A stretch of 64,000 nt of DNA from Nocardia macrotermitis (GTDB lineage: Bacteria > Actinomycetota > Actinomycetes > Mycobacteriales > Mycobacteriaceae): contig NZ_WEGK01000011.1 of NCBI RefSeq assembly GCF_009604405.1, positions 186,001 to 250,000 on the forward strand, read 5' to 3'. Positions 1 through 8,464 of the stretch are shown here, one piece after another (position 1 is the stretch's first letter; each line of letters starts with the position of its first letter). Position numbers and translations under genes: made by a program. The notes below the pieces were generated by a model. That model had not been told where the DNA came from. It ran no database searches and was given only the letters and a program-made list of their open reading frames with translations.

Positions 1-332
1 TCGGCCAGCGGCACCTTCATCATCTTCAGCGCGAAACCCATGTTCTCGCCGACGGTCTTGTTCGGATACAGCGCATAGTTCTGGAACACCATGGCGATGT
101 CGCGGTCCTTGGACGAGACACCGACCATGTCCTGACCGTCGATGCGGATGGTGCCGCCGTCGATCTCCTCGAGTCCGGCGAGCATGCGCAGCGCGGTGGA
201 CTTACCCGAGCCCGAGGGCCCGACCAGCACGATGAACTCACCGTCGGCGATATCCAGGTCGAGCGAGTCGACCGCGAGCGTCTCGGCGCCCGCGTACACG
301 CACGAGGCCCGGTCGTATTGAATGGTGGCCAT
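1..332 (-). CDS. Carbohydrate ABC transporter ATP-binding protein (partial)
   Basis: This is the ATPase subunit of a sugar or polyol importer of the MalK/UgpC type; it would sit on the cytoplasmic face and power the two permeases encoded upstream. Only the first 110 residues are present because the gene runs off the left edge. The Walker A motif GPSGSGKST is at residues 38-46 and the Q-loop glutamine is at about residue 84, in VFQNYALYPN. The ATG start is 23 bp after the stop of the permease gene, so it is the last visible gene of the operon. The signature motif, Walker B and the C-terminal regulatory domain are outside the window, so substrate class rests on the neighbours. Confidence 0.93.
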   Translation of the reverse strand, partial: MATIQYDRASCVYAGAETLAVDSLDLDIADGEFIVLVGPSGSGKSTALRMLAGLEEIDGGTIRIDGQDMVGVSSKDRDIAMVFQNYALYPNKTVGENMGFALKMMKVPLA

Positions 333-355
333 TGTCGTTTACCTCACTCGAGCTT

Positions 356-1228
356 CTATTTGATGGCGCCGAAGGACAGCCCGCGCACCAGCTTGTTCTG
401 CGCGAACCACCCGGCCAGGACGACGGGCAGGGCGGCCAGGGTCGCCGCGGCGGACAGCCGGGCCCAGTACAGGCCCTCACCGGTGATGAAGCCGACCAGG
501 AACACCGGCATCGTCTGGGCCTGCACGGCGGTCAGGTTGACCGCGAAGAAGAATTCGTTCCAGGAGAAGATCACGCAGATCAGCGCGGTGGCGGCGATAC
601 CGGGGGAGACCAGCGGCAGGATCACCTCGCGCATCGCGGTCCACAGGCTCGCGCCGTCCATACTGGCCGCCTCCAACAACTCGCCCGGGACTTCCAGGAA
701 GAACGACCGCATCATCCACACCGCGATCGGCAGATTCATTGCCGTGTAGAGGATGACCAGCGTCCAGATGTTGTCCAGCAGGCCGATATCGCCGACGATC
801 ACGTACAGCGGGATGATCGCGGCCACGATGGGCAGCATCTTGGTGCCGATGAAGAACATCAGCGCGTCGCGGGTGCGGGTGATCGGGCGCAGCGACAGCG
901 CGAACGCCGCCGGAATGCCCAGTACCAGTACGAGAATCGCGGCGACGATGGTCGCGAACGCGGAGTTCAGCAGCGGTGTGCCGACCCCGCTCGAGAACAC
1001 CGCCGAGAACTGGTCCAACGTCGGGACGAAGAACAGCTTCGGGGTGTTGGTGTAGGCGTCGCCCTCCTGTTTGAACGCCGTGAGCACCATCCACAGCACC
1101 GGGAAGAACATCCCGATCCCCAGTACCCAGGCCAGAATGCCCCAGCCGATACCGGCCCGATTGCGGCGGCGGCGCACCGGAACCTGTTGCGCCGCAGATG
1201 GTGTGGTCGCGGGAGTGATAGTCGTCAT
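356..1228 (-). CDS. Carbohydrate ABC transporter permease (MalG type)
   Basis: Second inner-membrane permease of the importer, 290 residues, about six membrane spans. The EAA loop that docks onto the ATPase is visible as EAASMDGAS followed by a conserved ILPLVSPG. I chose the ATG at 1228 because AAGGCGG lies seven bases upstream; an in-frame ATG 30 bp further up lacks a ribosome site. In an uninterrupted operon this gene would follow the other permease directly, but a tnpB element of about 1.27 kb in the opposite orientation separates them. Transcription from the SorC-side promoter would have to cross that element. Confidence 0.93.
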   Translation of the reverse strand: MTTITPATTPSAAQQVPVRRRRNRAGIGWGILAWVLGIGMFFPVLWMVLTAFKQEGDAYTNTPKLFFVPTLDQFSAVFSSGVGTPLLNSAFATIVAAILVLVLGIPAAFALSLRPITRTRDALMFFIGTKMLPIVAAIIPLYVIVGDIGLLDNIWTLVILYTAMNLPIAVWMMRSFFLEVPGELLEAASMDGASLWTAMREVILPLVSPGIAATALICVIFSWNEFFFAVNLTAVQAQTMPVFLVGFITGEGLYWARLSAAATLAALPVVLAGWFAQNKLVRGLSFGAIK

Positions 1229-1326
1229 CGGGATTCCGCCTTGCATATGCCGCGACACACTGCGGGAAGGACTCGGCAGCGGTCCTGGTTGTGGTGCATG
1301 ACAACGTCTTTCGATAGTATGTTCGA

Positions 1327-2478
1327 ATGGATGAGGTGGTGCGGTACACGTACCGGTTGCGGCCTGGACGCATCGCCGAGACTGCGTTGCTGGCCGAGTG
1401 GGGCCGCTGTCGCTGGTTGTGGAACGAAGCGGTGCATCAGCAGAAGTCCGGACGGAAGCCGACGTTCGCGCGGTTGGGCAAGATGTTGACCGATGCGCGG
1501 GCGAAATTGCAGTGGTTGCGTGACGGTTCGCAGGTCGCTCAGCAGCAGACGCTTCGCGATTACGCGCAGGCGCTGGACCATTCGTTCACGGTGAAAGGGC
1601 GTGGTCGACCAAAGGCCAAGTCCCGCAAGGGTTCCCTGCCATCGTTGGGGTACACGACGCGCGGGTTCTCCATCCGCGACCGCCGGTTGTGCCTGCCCAA
1701 GGGCATCACGATCCCGGTCGTGTGGTCGCGAGAATTGCCTTCGCCGTCCACGTCTGTCCGTGTCTATCGTGACAGTCTGGGATGCTGGTACGCCTCCTTC
1801 GTGGTGCGTCGAGAGGTCCGGCCCCCTGCGAGCGGTGAAGGTGGAATCGGTATCGACTGGGGTGTGTCCACCACGGCGACAACCACTCACGAGGCGTTCG
1901 ATCTGCCGCATTGGGGGCACCGCAAGCGATGTGCGGCCGAGTTGGCGAGGGCGCAACGCACGATGGCCCGGCGTCACCGAAAGGGCCGACCACAGTCGCG
2001 GGGTTATGCCGATGCCAAGCGCCTGGCTGCCCGGCTGGCGAAGAGAGCAGCTCGGCAAACTATGCATGATTCCCGAGTGTGGGCCAAGCGTGTTGTCCAG
2101 ACTCATGGCCTGATCGCGGTCGAGGACTTCAAGCCGGTGTTCCTGGCCAAGTCGACAATGGCGCGCAAGGCTGCCGACGCGGCGATCGGCGTTGCGAAGC
2201 GTGAACTTGTCGAGCGTGCCGTGCGGGCTGGGCGAAAGGTGGTGATGGTCCGGCCCGCGTACACAACGATGACGTGTAGTGCCTGCTTTGCGAGAGCCAA
2301 GCAAAGACTGGAGCTGCACGAGAGGGACTTCCGGTGCGGGAACTGCGGCCACAGCGACAGTCGGGATCGGAACGCTGCCAGAGTGATTCTGGCCGTGGCA
2401 GAACGGGGCCACGTCAGTGTCGAGGATGTAAGACAAGCGGATCCCCTCCTCCGGGTGTGTGGTTCGGTTGCGGTCTGA
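1327..2478 (+). CDS. tnpB: TnpB, RNA-guided nuclease of an IS605-type element
   Basis: A 383-residue TnpB/OrfB protein. The N-terminus has the OrfB helix-turn-helix region with GRCRWLWNEAV. The RuvC-like nuclease triad appears intact: D177 in GIDWGV, E266 in IAVEDFKP and D347 in SRDRNAA. A zinc finger of the Cys4 type lies between, with C317, C320, C337 and C340. Known TnpB proteins are guided by an RNA from the element's right end and cut the empty donor site. The gene faces against the flanking transporter genes. With the triad intact it looks like an active nuclease and not one of the dead TnpB-derived repressors, although those too can sit beside ABC transporter genes. Confidence 0.9.
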   Translation: MDEVVRYTYRLRPGRIAETALLAEWGRCRWLWNEAVHQQKSGRKPTFARLGKMLTDARAKLQWLRDGSQVAQQQTLRDYAQALDHSFTVKGRGRPKAKSRKGSLPSLGYTTRGFSIRDRRLCLPKGITIPVVWSRELPSPSTSVRVYRDSLGCWYASFVVRREVRPPASGEGGIGIDWGVSTTATTTHEAFDLPHWGHRKRCAAELARAQRTMARRHRKGRPQSRGYADAKRLAARLAKRAARQTMHDSRVWAKRVVQTHGLIAVEDFKPVFLAKSTMARKAADAAIGVAKRELVERAVRAGRKVVMVRPAYTTMTCSACFARAKQRLELHERDFRCGNCGHSDSRDRNAARVILAVAERGHVSVEDVRQADPLLRVCGSVAV

Positions 2479-2512
2479 GCTGGAAATCTCCCGCCTTCAG
2501 GCAGGAGAACCG
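2400..2512 (+). ncRNA. Predicted omega RNA at the tnpB right end
   Basis: By analogy with known TnpB elements, the guide RNA scaffold should cover the 3' end of tnpB and the right-end hairpin at 2487-2508. The guide would then begin just after the element, at about 2510, and read into the 3' end of the permease gene. The hairpin is seen directly; the RNA, its 5' boundary and the guide position are inferred. Confidence 0.4.
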
Positions 2513-3463
2513 TTAAGCCGCTTCCTCCTTGCCGGTGAACGAGGTGAACAGCAGCCGCAACGCGAACGTCGCCACGACTGTCGTGCCGACGACGGTGACC
2601 ACGCCCATGGCCGCGGCCTGGCCGATGTCGAAGCCGAGGAAGGCGCGCTGATAGATGTAGAACGGCAGGTTGGAGCTGGCGATGCCGGGCCCGCCCTGGG
2701 TCATCATGTACACCGAGTCGAAGGTGTTGACCAGGTAGATCGCGCCGAGCACGGTGCCCAGCTCGATGAAGCGGCGCAGATGCGGCAGCGTGAGTTCGCG
2801 GAACACCTGGAACGAGTTCGCCCCGTCCACGCGTGCGGCCTCGGTGATGTCGCGGGGCATGGATTGCAGGCCCGCGAGGATCAGCAGCATCATGAACGGC
2901 GTCCACTGCCAGACCATGTCGGCCATCACCGCGGGCAGCGGGAATTTGCTCACCCAGTCGGTCTGGCCCGCGCCGAAGGGTTTGAGCACGAAGTTGATCA
3001 GGCCGAACACCGGATCGAGCATCGTGGTCTTCCAGATCAGCGCCGCCGCGACGGGCGTGACCAGGAACGGGGTGATCAGCAGTGTGCGGACCACACCGCG
3101 TCCGAGGAACGCGCGATCGAGCAGCAGGGCCAGCAGCAGACCCAGGATCACCGAGACGATCACGGTGCCGACGATCAGGATGATCGTATTGAGCGTGACC
3201 GACCAGAACTGGCTGTCCCGGAACACATCCGCGTAGTTACCGAGTCCGACGAAGTGCCGGGAACCTGGCCGCACCAGGTTCCAGGACTGCGTCGAGTAGT
3301 ACAGCGTGAACACGAACGGGACCTGCGTGACCACGATCATGAAGATCAGCGCGGGCAGCAGGGGACCGCGTTTGCGCCAGCCCTCGGCGCGGGAGACGGT
3401 CTGGGCGCGCCGGACGATATCCGACGGTGGGGTGGCCGCGGTGGCCGTGGTGGTTACGGACAT
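2513..3463 (-). CDS. Carbohydrate ABC transporter permease (MalF type)
   Basis: First permease of the importer, 316 residues, with a cytoplasmic N-terminal tail and about six membrane spans. The EAA loop reads EAARVDGANSFQVFRE followed by LTLPHLRR. Its ATG shares one base with the TAA of the binding-protein gene (TAATG), so the two are translationally coupled. Its own stop is the TAA at 2515-2513, immediately beside the right end of the inserted tnpB element. The reading frame therefore looks complete, but the insertion point is at most a few bases from the last codon. Confidence 0.93.
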   Translation of the reverse strand: MSVTTTATAATPPSDIVRRAQTVSRAEGWRKRGPLLPALIFMIVVTQVPFVFTLYYSTQSWNLVRPGSRHFVGLGNYADVFRDSQFWSVTLNTIILIVGTVIVSVILGLLLALLLDRAFLGRGVVRTLLITPFLVTPVAAALIWKTTMLDPVFGLINFVLKPFGAGQTDWVSKFPLPAVMADMVWQWTPFMMLLILAGLQSMPRDITEAARVDGANSFQVFRELTLPHLRRFIELGTVLGAIYLVNTFDSVYMMTQGGPGIASSNLPFYIYQRAFLGFDIGQAAAMGVVTVVGTTVVATFALRLLFTSFTGKEEAA

Positions 3464-4851
3464 TACTGATTCCCTCGATACGACCGGCCGACGGTCTCGG
3501 CATACTCCTGGGACTGCTGGAGCGCGGTCTGCACGCTCTCCCGCCCGGCGATCGCCGCGCTGATCTGCTGACTGACCCGGGTGCCCAGATCCTGGAACTC
3601 CGGAATCGCCAGGAACTGGATGCCGGTGTACGGAACCGGTTGCACCGTGGGATGTTCCGGATCGACCGTCGACATCGCCTGCAGCGTGACCGCGCCGTAC
3701 GCCTTGGCGGCCTCGGCGTACTCCGGGATCTCGTAGGTGGATTTGCGGCTGCCGGGCGGCACATGCGACCAGCCCAGCTTCTGCCCGACGTGCTTGATGT
3801 ATTCCTTACTGGTCATCCAGGAGATGAATTTCCAGGCGTCGTCGGGATGATGGCTGGTCTTCGGGATACCCAGCGACCAGGTGTACAGCCAGCCGGAGTT
3901 CGGCTTCTGCGCGATCGGGGCCAGCACGTAGCCGATCTTGCCGACCACCTTGCTCGACGCGGGATCCTCGAGTACGCCGACCGCCGAGGTGGCGTCGTAC
4001 CACATGGCGGTGTCGCCCTGCGAGAGCTGCGTCGCGCATTCGCTGAAACCGCTTGTCGCGGCGCCGGGTTCGCCGTACTTGCGGACCAGGTCGACGTAGA
4101 AGTTCACCGCCTTCTCCACCTGCGGGCTGGTGAGCTGGGCATGCCAGTTCTCGTCGAACCAGCGGCCGCCGAAGGTGTTGATCACGGTGTCCAGCGGGGC
4201 CAGGGTCTCACCCCAGCCCGGCACGCCGCGCAGGCAGATACCCGAATGCCCGTGTGCCCGATCGTTCAGTTTCGCGGCGAACTGCGCCACCTGATCCCAG
4301 GTGGGCTGATCGGGCATGGTCAGCCCGGCCTGCTGGAACAGATCCTTGCGGTACATCAGGAACGAGGACTCGCCGTAGAACGGCACCGAGTACATATCGC
4401 CCTTGTAGGACAACGACTTCTGGAGCGAGGAGATGAAGTCGGCGGCGTCGTAACCGGGCGTCTTCGCCTGGTACGGGGCCAGATCGGTGAGCCAGCCGTC
4501 CGCGGCCCACTGCGGGGTCTCGTAGTTGCTGATCATCACCACGTCGAATTCGCCGCCGCCGGTGGCGACCGAGGAGGTGATCTTGGCGCGCGCCTCGTTC
4601 TCCGACAGCGAGACGAATTTGAGCTTGATACCGGGATTGGCCTGCTCGAATTCGCCGGACAGCTTGATCGCGTCCTGCATCTGCGAGTTGGAGACCATCG
4701 CGATGGTGACCGTCCGGCCGCCGCCGGAGGTGAACGAACCCGCCCCCGCGCAGCCGCTCAGCGCCAGCACCGTCGAGAGTGCCAGTGCGGCCAGAGCTTT
4801 CGCGCGTCGTCTGGTGCGGCCGGGGCCGTTCTTGTTCATCGGCGTTGTCAT
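3463..4851 (-). CDS. Sugar/polyol ABC transporter substrate-binding lipoprotein
   Basis: Extracytoplasmic solute receptor of the importer, 462 residues, family 1 type. An arginine-rich n-region and hydrophobic stretch end in the lipobox LSGC, giving a lipid-anchored Cys34. The ATG at 4851 overlaps the stop of the regulator gene (ATGA) and has AAGGAGGG nine bases upstream; a second ATG four codons later is also possible. The divergent mannitol-type dehydrogenase suggests the ligand is a sugar alcohol, but nothing in the receptor itself proves this. Confidence 0.92.
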   Translation of the reverse strand: MTTPMNKNGPGRTRRRAKALAALALSTVLALSGCAGAGSFTSGGGRTVTIAMVSNSQMQDAIKLSGEFEQANPGIKLKFVSLSENEARAKITSSVATGGGEFDVVMISNYETPQWAADGWLTDLAPYQAKTPGYDAADFISSLQKSLSYKGDMYSVPFYGESSFLMYRKDLFQQAGLTMPDQPTWDQVAQFAAKLNDRAHGHSGICLRGVPGWGETLAPLDTVINTFGGRWFDENWHAQLTSPQVEKAVNFYVDLVRKYGEPGAATSGFSECATQLSQGDTAMWYDATSAVGVLEDPASSKVVGKIGYVLAPIAQKPNSGWLYTWSLGIPKTSHHPDDAWKFISWMTSKEYIKHVGQKLGWSHVPPGSRKSTYEIPEYAEAAKAYGAVTLQAMSTVDPEHPTVQPVPYTGIQFLAIPEFQDLGTRVSQQISAAIAGRESVQTALQQSQEYAETVGRSYRGNQ

Positions 4852-5849
4852 GGGCGTGCGCCCTCCTTCTTTTCCAGCAGCCACCGCGCGCACTCGATGT
4901 CGGTGACCAGGATCGTGGCCAGGCCGCCGCGCAACGCGCCGAGGACGGCCTGGTGTTTGGGCGCGCCGCCGGAGATCAGCACCGTGCACCCGCAGGCGCG
5001 GATCGCGTCCAGTCCGACCGAAACCGTCCGGGCGGCAAGGGATCCGGGGACGTCGGTGCCGTCGGCGCGGTAGAACCGGCCGCCGATCTCGCCGACCGCG
5101 CCGAGGCCGCGCAACTCGTCGAGCAGCGCGGTGTCCAGATAACTGCCCTCGAACAGGGTGGTCGCGGTGGAGACGGTGCCGACGCCGAACATCATCACCT
5201 CGGCCGTGCGGCCCAGCGCGATGGCCCGGCCCAGCACCGAATCCTGTTCCAGCGCAACAACCGTCGCGGCGTCGGCGTACAGCGGCGCGTGCAGCCGGAC
5301 CGGATTGGCGCGCAGTCGGTCGGCGCAGCGGCCCAGGGTGAATTCCACGCCGGTCTGGTAGTCCGAGGAGGTGAGTGAGCCGTCGAGTTGGACGACGGTG
5401 GCGCAGCGCGCCGAATGCGGCCCGAGTTCGGTGGCGACCGCGATGGTCTCCGGGCCCCAGGTGAAGCCGAGGGTGGCCTGGGCGGGCAGGCGACGTCCGA
5501 GGACCGCGACCGCGGCGCGCGCGAGCGGGGCCAGGCTCGCGGGGGAGTCGTCGGGCGCGTCGCCCAGGACGACCGCCTCGGTCAGGCCGAAGGCCGCCTC
5601 GAGTTCGCGTTCGAGATCGGTGTGCACCTGGGCGCGCAGCTCGTCCGGGACCACGATCTCGATGCGGACCAGGCCCTGCGCGCGGGCGCGGGCGATCAAC
5701 CGCCCCGCGGTCGGGCGCGAAACGCCCAGTACCGCAGCGATTTCGGCCTGGGTCGCGCCCTCGAAGTGGTAGAGCCGCGCGGCACGCAACGCCATCCGGA
5801 CGTCCTCCGGATTGCTGGACCGGGGTTCGGGGGCCACGACGCTCCTCAT
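4848..5849 (-). CDS. SorC-family transcriptional regulator
   Basis: A 333-residue regulator with an N-terminal helix-turn-helix (TQAEIAAVLGVSRPTAGRLI, about residues 33-52) and the sugar-phosphate-isomerase-like effector domain of SorC/DeoR relatives. Proteins of this family sense sugar or polyol phosphates and control adjacent uptake operons. It is the first gene of the transporter operon, overlapping the binding-protein gene by four bases, and is divergent from the dehydrogenase 58 bp away. It probably regulates both directions from the shared gap, including itself. Confidence 0.9.
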   Translation of the reverse strand: MRSVVAPEPRSSNPEDVRMALRAARLYHFEGATQAEIAAVLGVSRPTAGRLIARARAQGLVRIEIVVPDELRAQVHTDLERELEAAFGLTEAVVLGDAPDDSPASLAPLARAAVAVLGRRLPAQATLGFTWGPETIAVATELGPHSARCATVVQLDGSLTSSDYQTGVEFTLGRCADRLRANPVRLHAPLYADAATVVALEQDSVLGRAIALGRTAEVMMFGVGTVSTATTLFEGSYLDTALLDELRGLGAVGEIGGRFYRADGTDVPGSLAARTVSVGLDAIRACGCTVLISGGAPKHQAVLGALRGGLATILVTDIECARWLLEKKEGARP

Positions 5850-5907
5850 CGAATGATCATCTGCTCACTAGGTGATCCATTGCTCGGAACACGGTACCAT
5901 CGGGTAT
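5850..5907. promoter_or_regulatory. Divergent promoter and probable SorC operator
   Basis: This 58-bp gap must hold both promoters. TGATCA at 5854 and TGATCC about 16 bp later give repeated TGATC half-sites suited to a multimeric SorC protein. On the plus strand TACCAT at 5895-5900 lies seven bases before the GTG at 5908, the spacing expected for a -10 box and a leaderless transcript. The assignment is inferred. Confidence 0.5.
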
Positions 5908-7356
5908 GTGACGCACACAACACTTTCGTCATCGACGTATGACCGCGATGGTTTGACGGCCGGAATCGTGCACTTCGGAGTCGGTGGATTCCACCGTGCG
6001 CATCAGGCGATGTACATCGACCGATTGCTCGCGCGAGGGGGATCGCGGGAGTGGGCCGTCTGCGGCGTCGGCGTGCTGCCCGGCGATCGCCGCATGCGCG
6101 ATGTGCTCACCGCGCAGGACGGGCGGTACACGCTGTCGGTCGTCGGCCCCGACGGCGGCTGGGACACCCGGGTGATCGGCTCGATCGTCGAATACCTCTA
6201 TGCCCCCGACGATCCCGAGGCGGTGCTGGCGAAACTGGCCGATCCCGCGACCCGCATCGTCTCGCTCACCATCACCGAGGGCGGTTACGGAATCGACGCC
6301 ACCACAGGCGAATTCGATGCCGCCGAACCGTCCGTGGCGGCGGATCTGGCGCCCGGCGCGGTGCCGCGCACGGTATTCGGATTCGTGGTCGAGGCGTTCG
6401 CGCGGCGGCGGGCCGCGGGTATCGCCCCCTTCACGGTGATGTCGTGCGACAACATCCAGGGCAACGGCCATGTCGCGCAACGGGTGTTCGGCGCGTTCGC
6501 GCGGTTGCGCGATCCGGACCTGGGCGAGTGGATCGACCGCGAGGTGCGCTTCCCGAATTCGATGGTGGACCGGATCACGCCGGTCACCCCGCCCGAGGCG
6601 GAGCTGGAAGTGTTGCGCCGCACCGGAATCACCGATCGCTGGCCGGTGATCACCGAACCGTTCACCCAGTGGGTGCTCGAGGATTCGTTCACGCTCGGCC
6701 GCCCGGCCTACGAGGAGGTCGGGGTGCAGGTGGTCGAGGACGTCATGCCCTACGAGTTGATGAAGTTGCGGCTGCTCAACGCGAGTCATCAGGGCATCGC
6801 CTACTTCGGACACCTGTGCGGTTACCGGATGGTGGACGAGGCGGCGCGCGATCCGCTGTTCGACCGATTCCTCATGCGGTACATGGATTTCGAGGCCACG
6901 CCGACGTTGCGTCCGGTGCCGGGCGTCGATCTGGATCGCTACAAGCGGACGCTGATCGAGCGTTTCGGGAATCCGGCGATCGGTGACACCGTCGCCCGGC
7001 TGTGTGCCGAATCCTCGGACCGGATTCCCAAGTGGGTACTGCCGGTGATCCGGGAGCGTCTGGCCGCGGGCGGCGAGATCGATTGCGCCGCAGCCATCGT
7101 GGCGAGTTGGGCTCGGTACGCCGAGGGCGTCGACGAGCAGGGGCAGCCGATCGAGGTGGTCGACCGGTTGCGCGATCGGCTGACCCCGCTGGCGCAGCGG
7201 CAGCGCACCGATCCGACCGCATTCCTGTGCAACCGTTCGGTATTCGGCGATCTGATCGACGAACCGCGGTTCGTGCGGCCCTACCTGGCGGCGTTGGAGT
7301 CGCTGCACACCAGGGGCGCGCGGGCGACCCTTGGTGATCTTGCCGGATCGGAATGA
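5908..7356 (+). CDS. Mannitol dehydrogenase family protein (polyol 2-dehydrogenase)
   Basis: NAD-dependent long-chain polyol dehydrogenase, 482 residues, likely oxidising a sugar alcohol such as mannitol or arabinitol to the ketose. The Rossmann turn reads HFGVGGFHRAH near the N-terminus, and the catalytic signature K-x4-N-x2-H is present in KLRLLNASHQG. I place the start at GTG 5908 because the N-terminus then matches the family and a -10-like TACCAT ends seven bases upstream; an in-frame ATG at 5872 would lie in the shared regulatory gap. It is the metabolic partner of the divergent transporter operon. Confidence 0.92.
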   Translation: MTHTTLSSSTYDRDGLTAGIVHFGVGGFHRAHQAMYIDRLLARGGSREWAVCGVGVLPGDRRMRDVLTAQDGRYTLSVVGPDGGWDTRVIGSIVEYLYAPDDPEAVLAKLADPATRIVSLTITEGGYGIDATTGEFDAAEPSVAADLAPGAVPRTVFGFVVEAFARRRAAGIAPFTVMSCDNIQGNGHVAQRVFGAFARLRDPDLGEWIDREVRFPNSMVDRITPVTPPEAELEVLRRTGITDRWPVITEPFTQWVLEDSFTLGRPAYEEVGVQVVEDVMPYELMKLRLLNASHQGIAYFGHLCGYRMVDEAARDPLFDRFLMRYMDFEATPTLRPVPGVDLDRYKRTLIERFGNPAIGDTVARLCAESSDRIPKWVLPVIRERLAAGGEIDCAAAIVASWARYAEGVDEQGQPIEVVDRLRDRLTPLAQRQRTDPTAFLCNRSVFGDLIDEPRFVRPYLAALESLHTRGARATLGDLAGSE

Positions 7357-7433
7357 ACTTCTCGATGTGCAGCGGCCGAAAAAGGTGGGTCGGTGCTCGG
7401 CGGAAGGGGTTCGAGGGCTATTTTTAGAAAGCT

Positions 7434-8021
7434 ATGAAAACTGCCGCCACCACAATTTCAGGAGCTTGGCTCGCGGGCGACGACACAACAGTGTCGTTCC
7501 GTGACGCCGCCGTGGCATGGGCGCTGGCCGCCCATGGGGTCCTTGCCGAAACCGCCACCGGCTATGGACATTTCATCACTGTCGAGGAGTTGGCCGAGCG
7601 GGTGCAGGAGATGTCGGGCGTGCGCACCGACGCCCCGACCCGCACCTGGATGGACGCGATCCTGCGTAAGGTCGCGCGCCGCTGCCACAGCGCGGGAGAA
7701 CCCCCGCTGACCGCATTGTGCGTCCGGGCCAACCACACCGTCGGCGATAGTTACAAATACGTCCTCGAACTCGCTGGGCTGCCGACGCCGGAGGATCTGG
7801 AACTGCATGCGGCGTACGCGCGGTGGCAGTGCTACCAGACCTACGGCGCGGAGGTTCCGGCCGACGGTGGCGTGCCGCCGTTGACGCCGAAGGTCGCGGC
7901 GCGGCGCGGTGTCGCCAAGGCGCGCAAGGTCGAACCGGAGCCCGAGCCGGTCGCGGCCCCCGCGGTGTGCCCGCAGTGCTTCATCCAACTGCCCGCCACC
8001 GGAATCTGCCAGTACTGCTGA
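7434..8021 (+). CDS. Uncharacterised protein with C-terminal zinc ribbon
   Basis: A 195-residue protein I do not recognise. The first 140 residues look globular and mixed alpha/beta, followed by a lysine- and proline-rich linker (about 145-175) and a C-terminal CPQC...CQYC pair that should bind zinc. AGAAAG upstream of the ATG could be a weak ribosome site. It converges on the SMR exporter gene with a strong shared terminator between them. The zinc ribbon suggests nucleic-acid or protein binding, but no function can be assigned. Confidence 0.75.
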   Translation: MKTAATTISGAWLAGDDTTVSFRDAAVAWALAAHGVLAETATGYGHFITVEELAERVQEMSGVRTDAPTRTWMDAILRKVARRCHSAGEPPLTALCVRANHTVGDSYKYVLELAGLPTPEDLELHAAYARWQCYQTYGAEVPADGGVPPLTPKVAARRGVAKARKVEPEPEPVAAPAVCPQCFIQLPATGICQYC

Positions 8022-8027
8022 GACTTT

Positions 8028-8060
8028 CGTGGTTCGCACCGGCGGCCGGTGCGAACCACG
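8028..8060. terminator. Bidirectional terminator hairpin
   Basis: A perfect inverted repeat with 15-bp arms (CGTGGTTCGCACCGG and its complement) and a 3-nt loop. It lies exactly between two convergent genes, seven bases after the stop of the zinc-ribbon gene and 22 bp after that of the exporter gene, and can end both transcripts. Confidence 0.85.
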
Positions 8061-8082
8061 ATTCGTCGCGCGTCGCGATGTC

Positions 8083-8397
8083 TCAGTGAAATACCTTGAG
8101 CCCCACCACTCCCGCGACGATCAGCAGCAGACACACGATGCGGCTCACGGCGGCGGATTCGCCCAGCCACAGCATTCCGGCCAGTGCCGTGCCGACTGCG
8201 CCGATACCGACCCAGACCGCGTAACCGGTGCCGACGGGAATCGTGCGCAGCGCGTATCCGAGCCCGGCCATGCTCAGCGCCAGCGCGACCAGGAAGCCCA
8301 CACTGGGCCACAGCCTGCTGAATCCCTCGGACTTCTCCAACGAGATCGCCCAAGCGGTCTCCATGAATCCCGAGACGATCAACAGTATCCAGGCCAC
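8083..8397 (-). CDS. gdx: SMR-family exporter, Gdx/SugE (guanidinium) type
   Basis: A 104-residue, four-helix small multidrug resistance protein acting as a membrane dimer. Helix 1 has the conserved glutamate in SGFMETAWAI. The segment IPVGTGYAVWVGIGAVG matches the Gdx (formerly SugE) subtype, which exports guanidinium, better than the EmrE subtype. I chose the GTG at 8397 because the longer frame adds 70 residues that overlap the divergent macro-domain gene and are unlike the family. No guanidine riboswitch fits in the 67-bp gap upstream. Confidence 0.88.
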   Translation of the reverse strand: MAWILLIVSGFMETAWAISLEKSEGFSRLWPSVGFLVALALSMAGLGYALRTIPVGTGYAVWVGIGAVGTALAGMLWLGESAAVSRIVCLLLIVAGVVGLKVFH

Positions 8398-8464
8398 CCC
8401 CGTACCGTATGCGACCGTCCGGTTCGCTCCCGCACCGCTCCTGCCGGATGCGCGGCGGAGCACA

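Larger units (their letters stand above)
1268..2512 (+). mobile_element. Lone tnpB element (IS200/IS605-type, no tnpA)
   Basis: The interval between the two permease genes is filled by one tnpB gene and its ends. The left end has an imperfectly looped stem, AGGAC at 1268-1272 pairing with GTCCT at 1282-1286. The right end carries a strong hairpin at 2487-2508 (TCTCC/GGAGA with an inner GCC/GGC and a TTCA loop), which resembles right ends of IS605-type elements. There is no tnpA, so the element cannot move alone. The exact termini are uncertain; the right end abuts the TAA stop of the permease gene at 2513-2515. Confidence 0.7.

Noticed and set aside
1311..1326. LexA box upstream of tnpB
   Set aside because: Only the right half (ATGTTCGA) fits; the left half has three changes, including the AAC core.
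1327..2478. Nuclease-dead TnpB-derived repressor (TldR) beside ABC transporter genes
   Set aside because: All three RuvC acidic residues and the zinc-finger cysteines appear intact, so the sequence supports a nuclease.
8398..8464. Guanidine riboswitch upstream of the Gdx-type exporter
   Set aside because: The gap is only 67 bp, shared with a divergent gene, and I see no guanidine-class motif.
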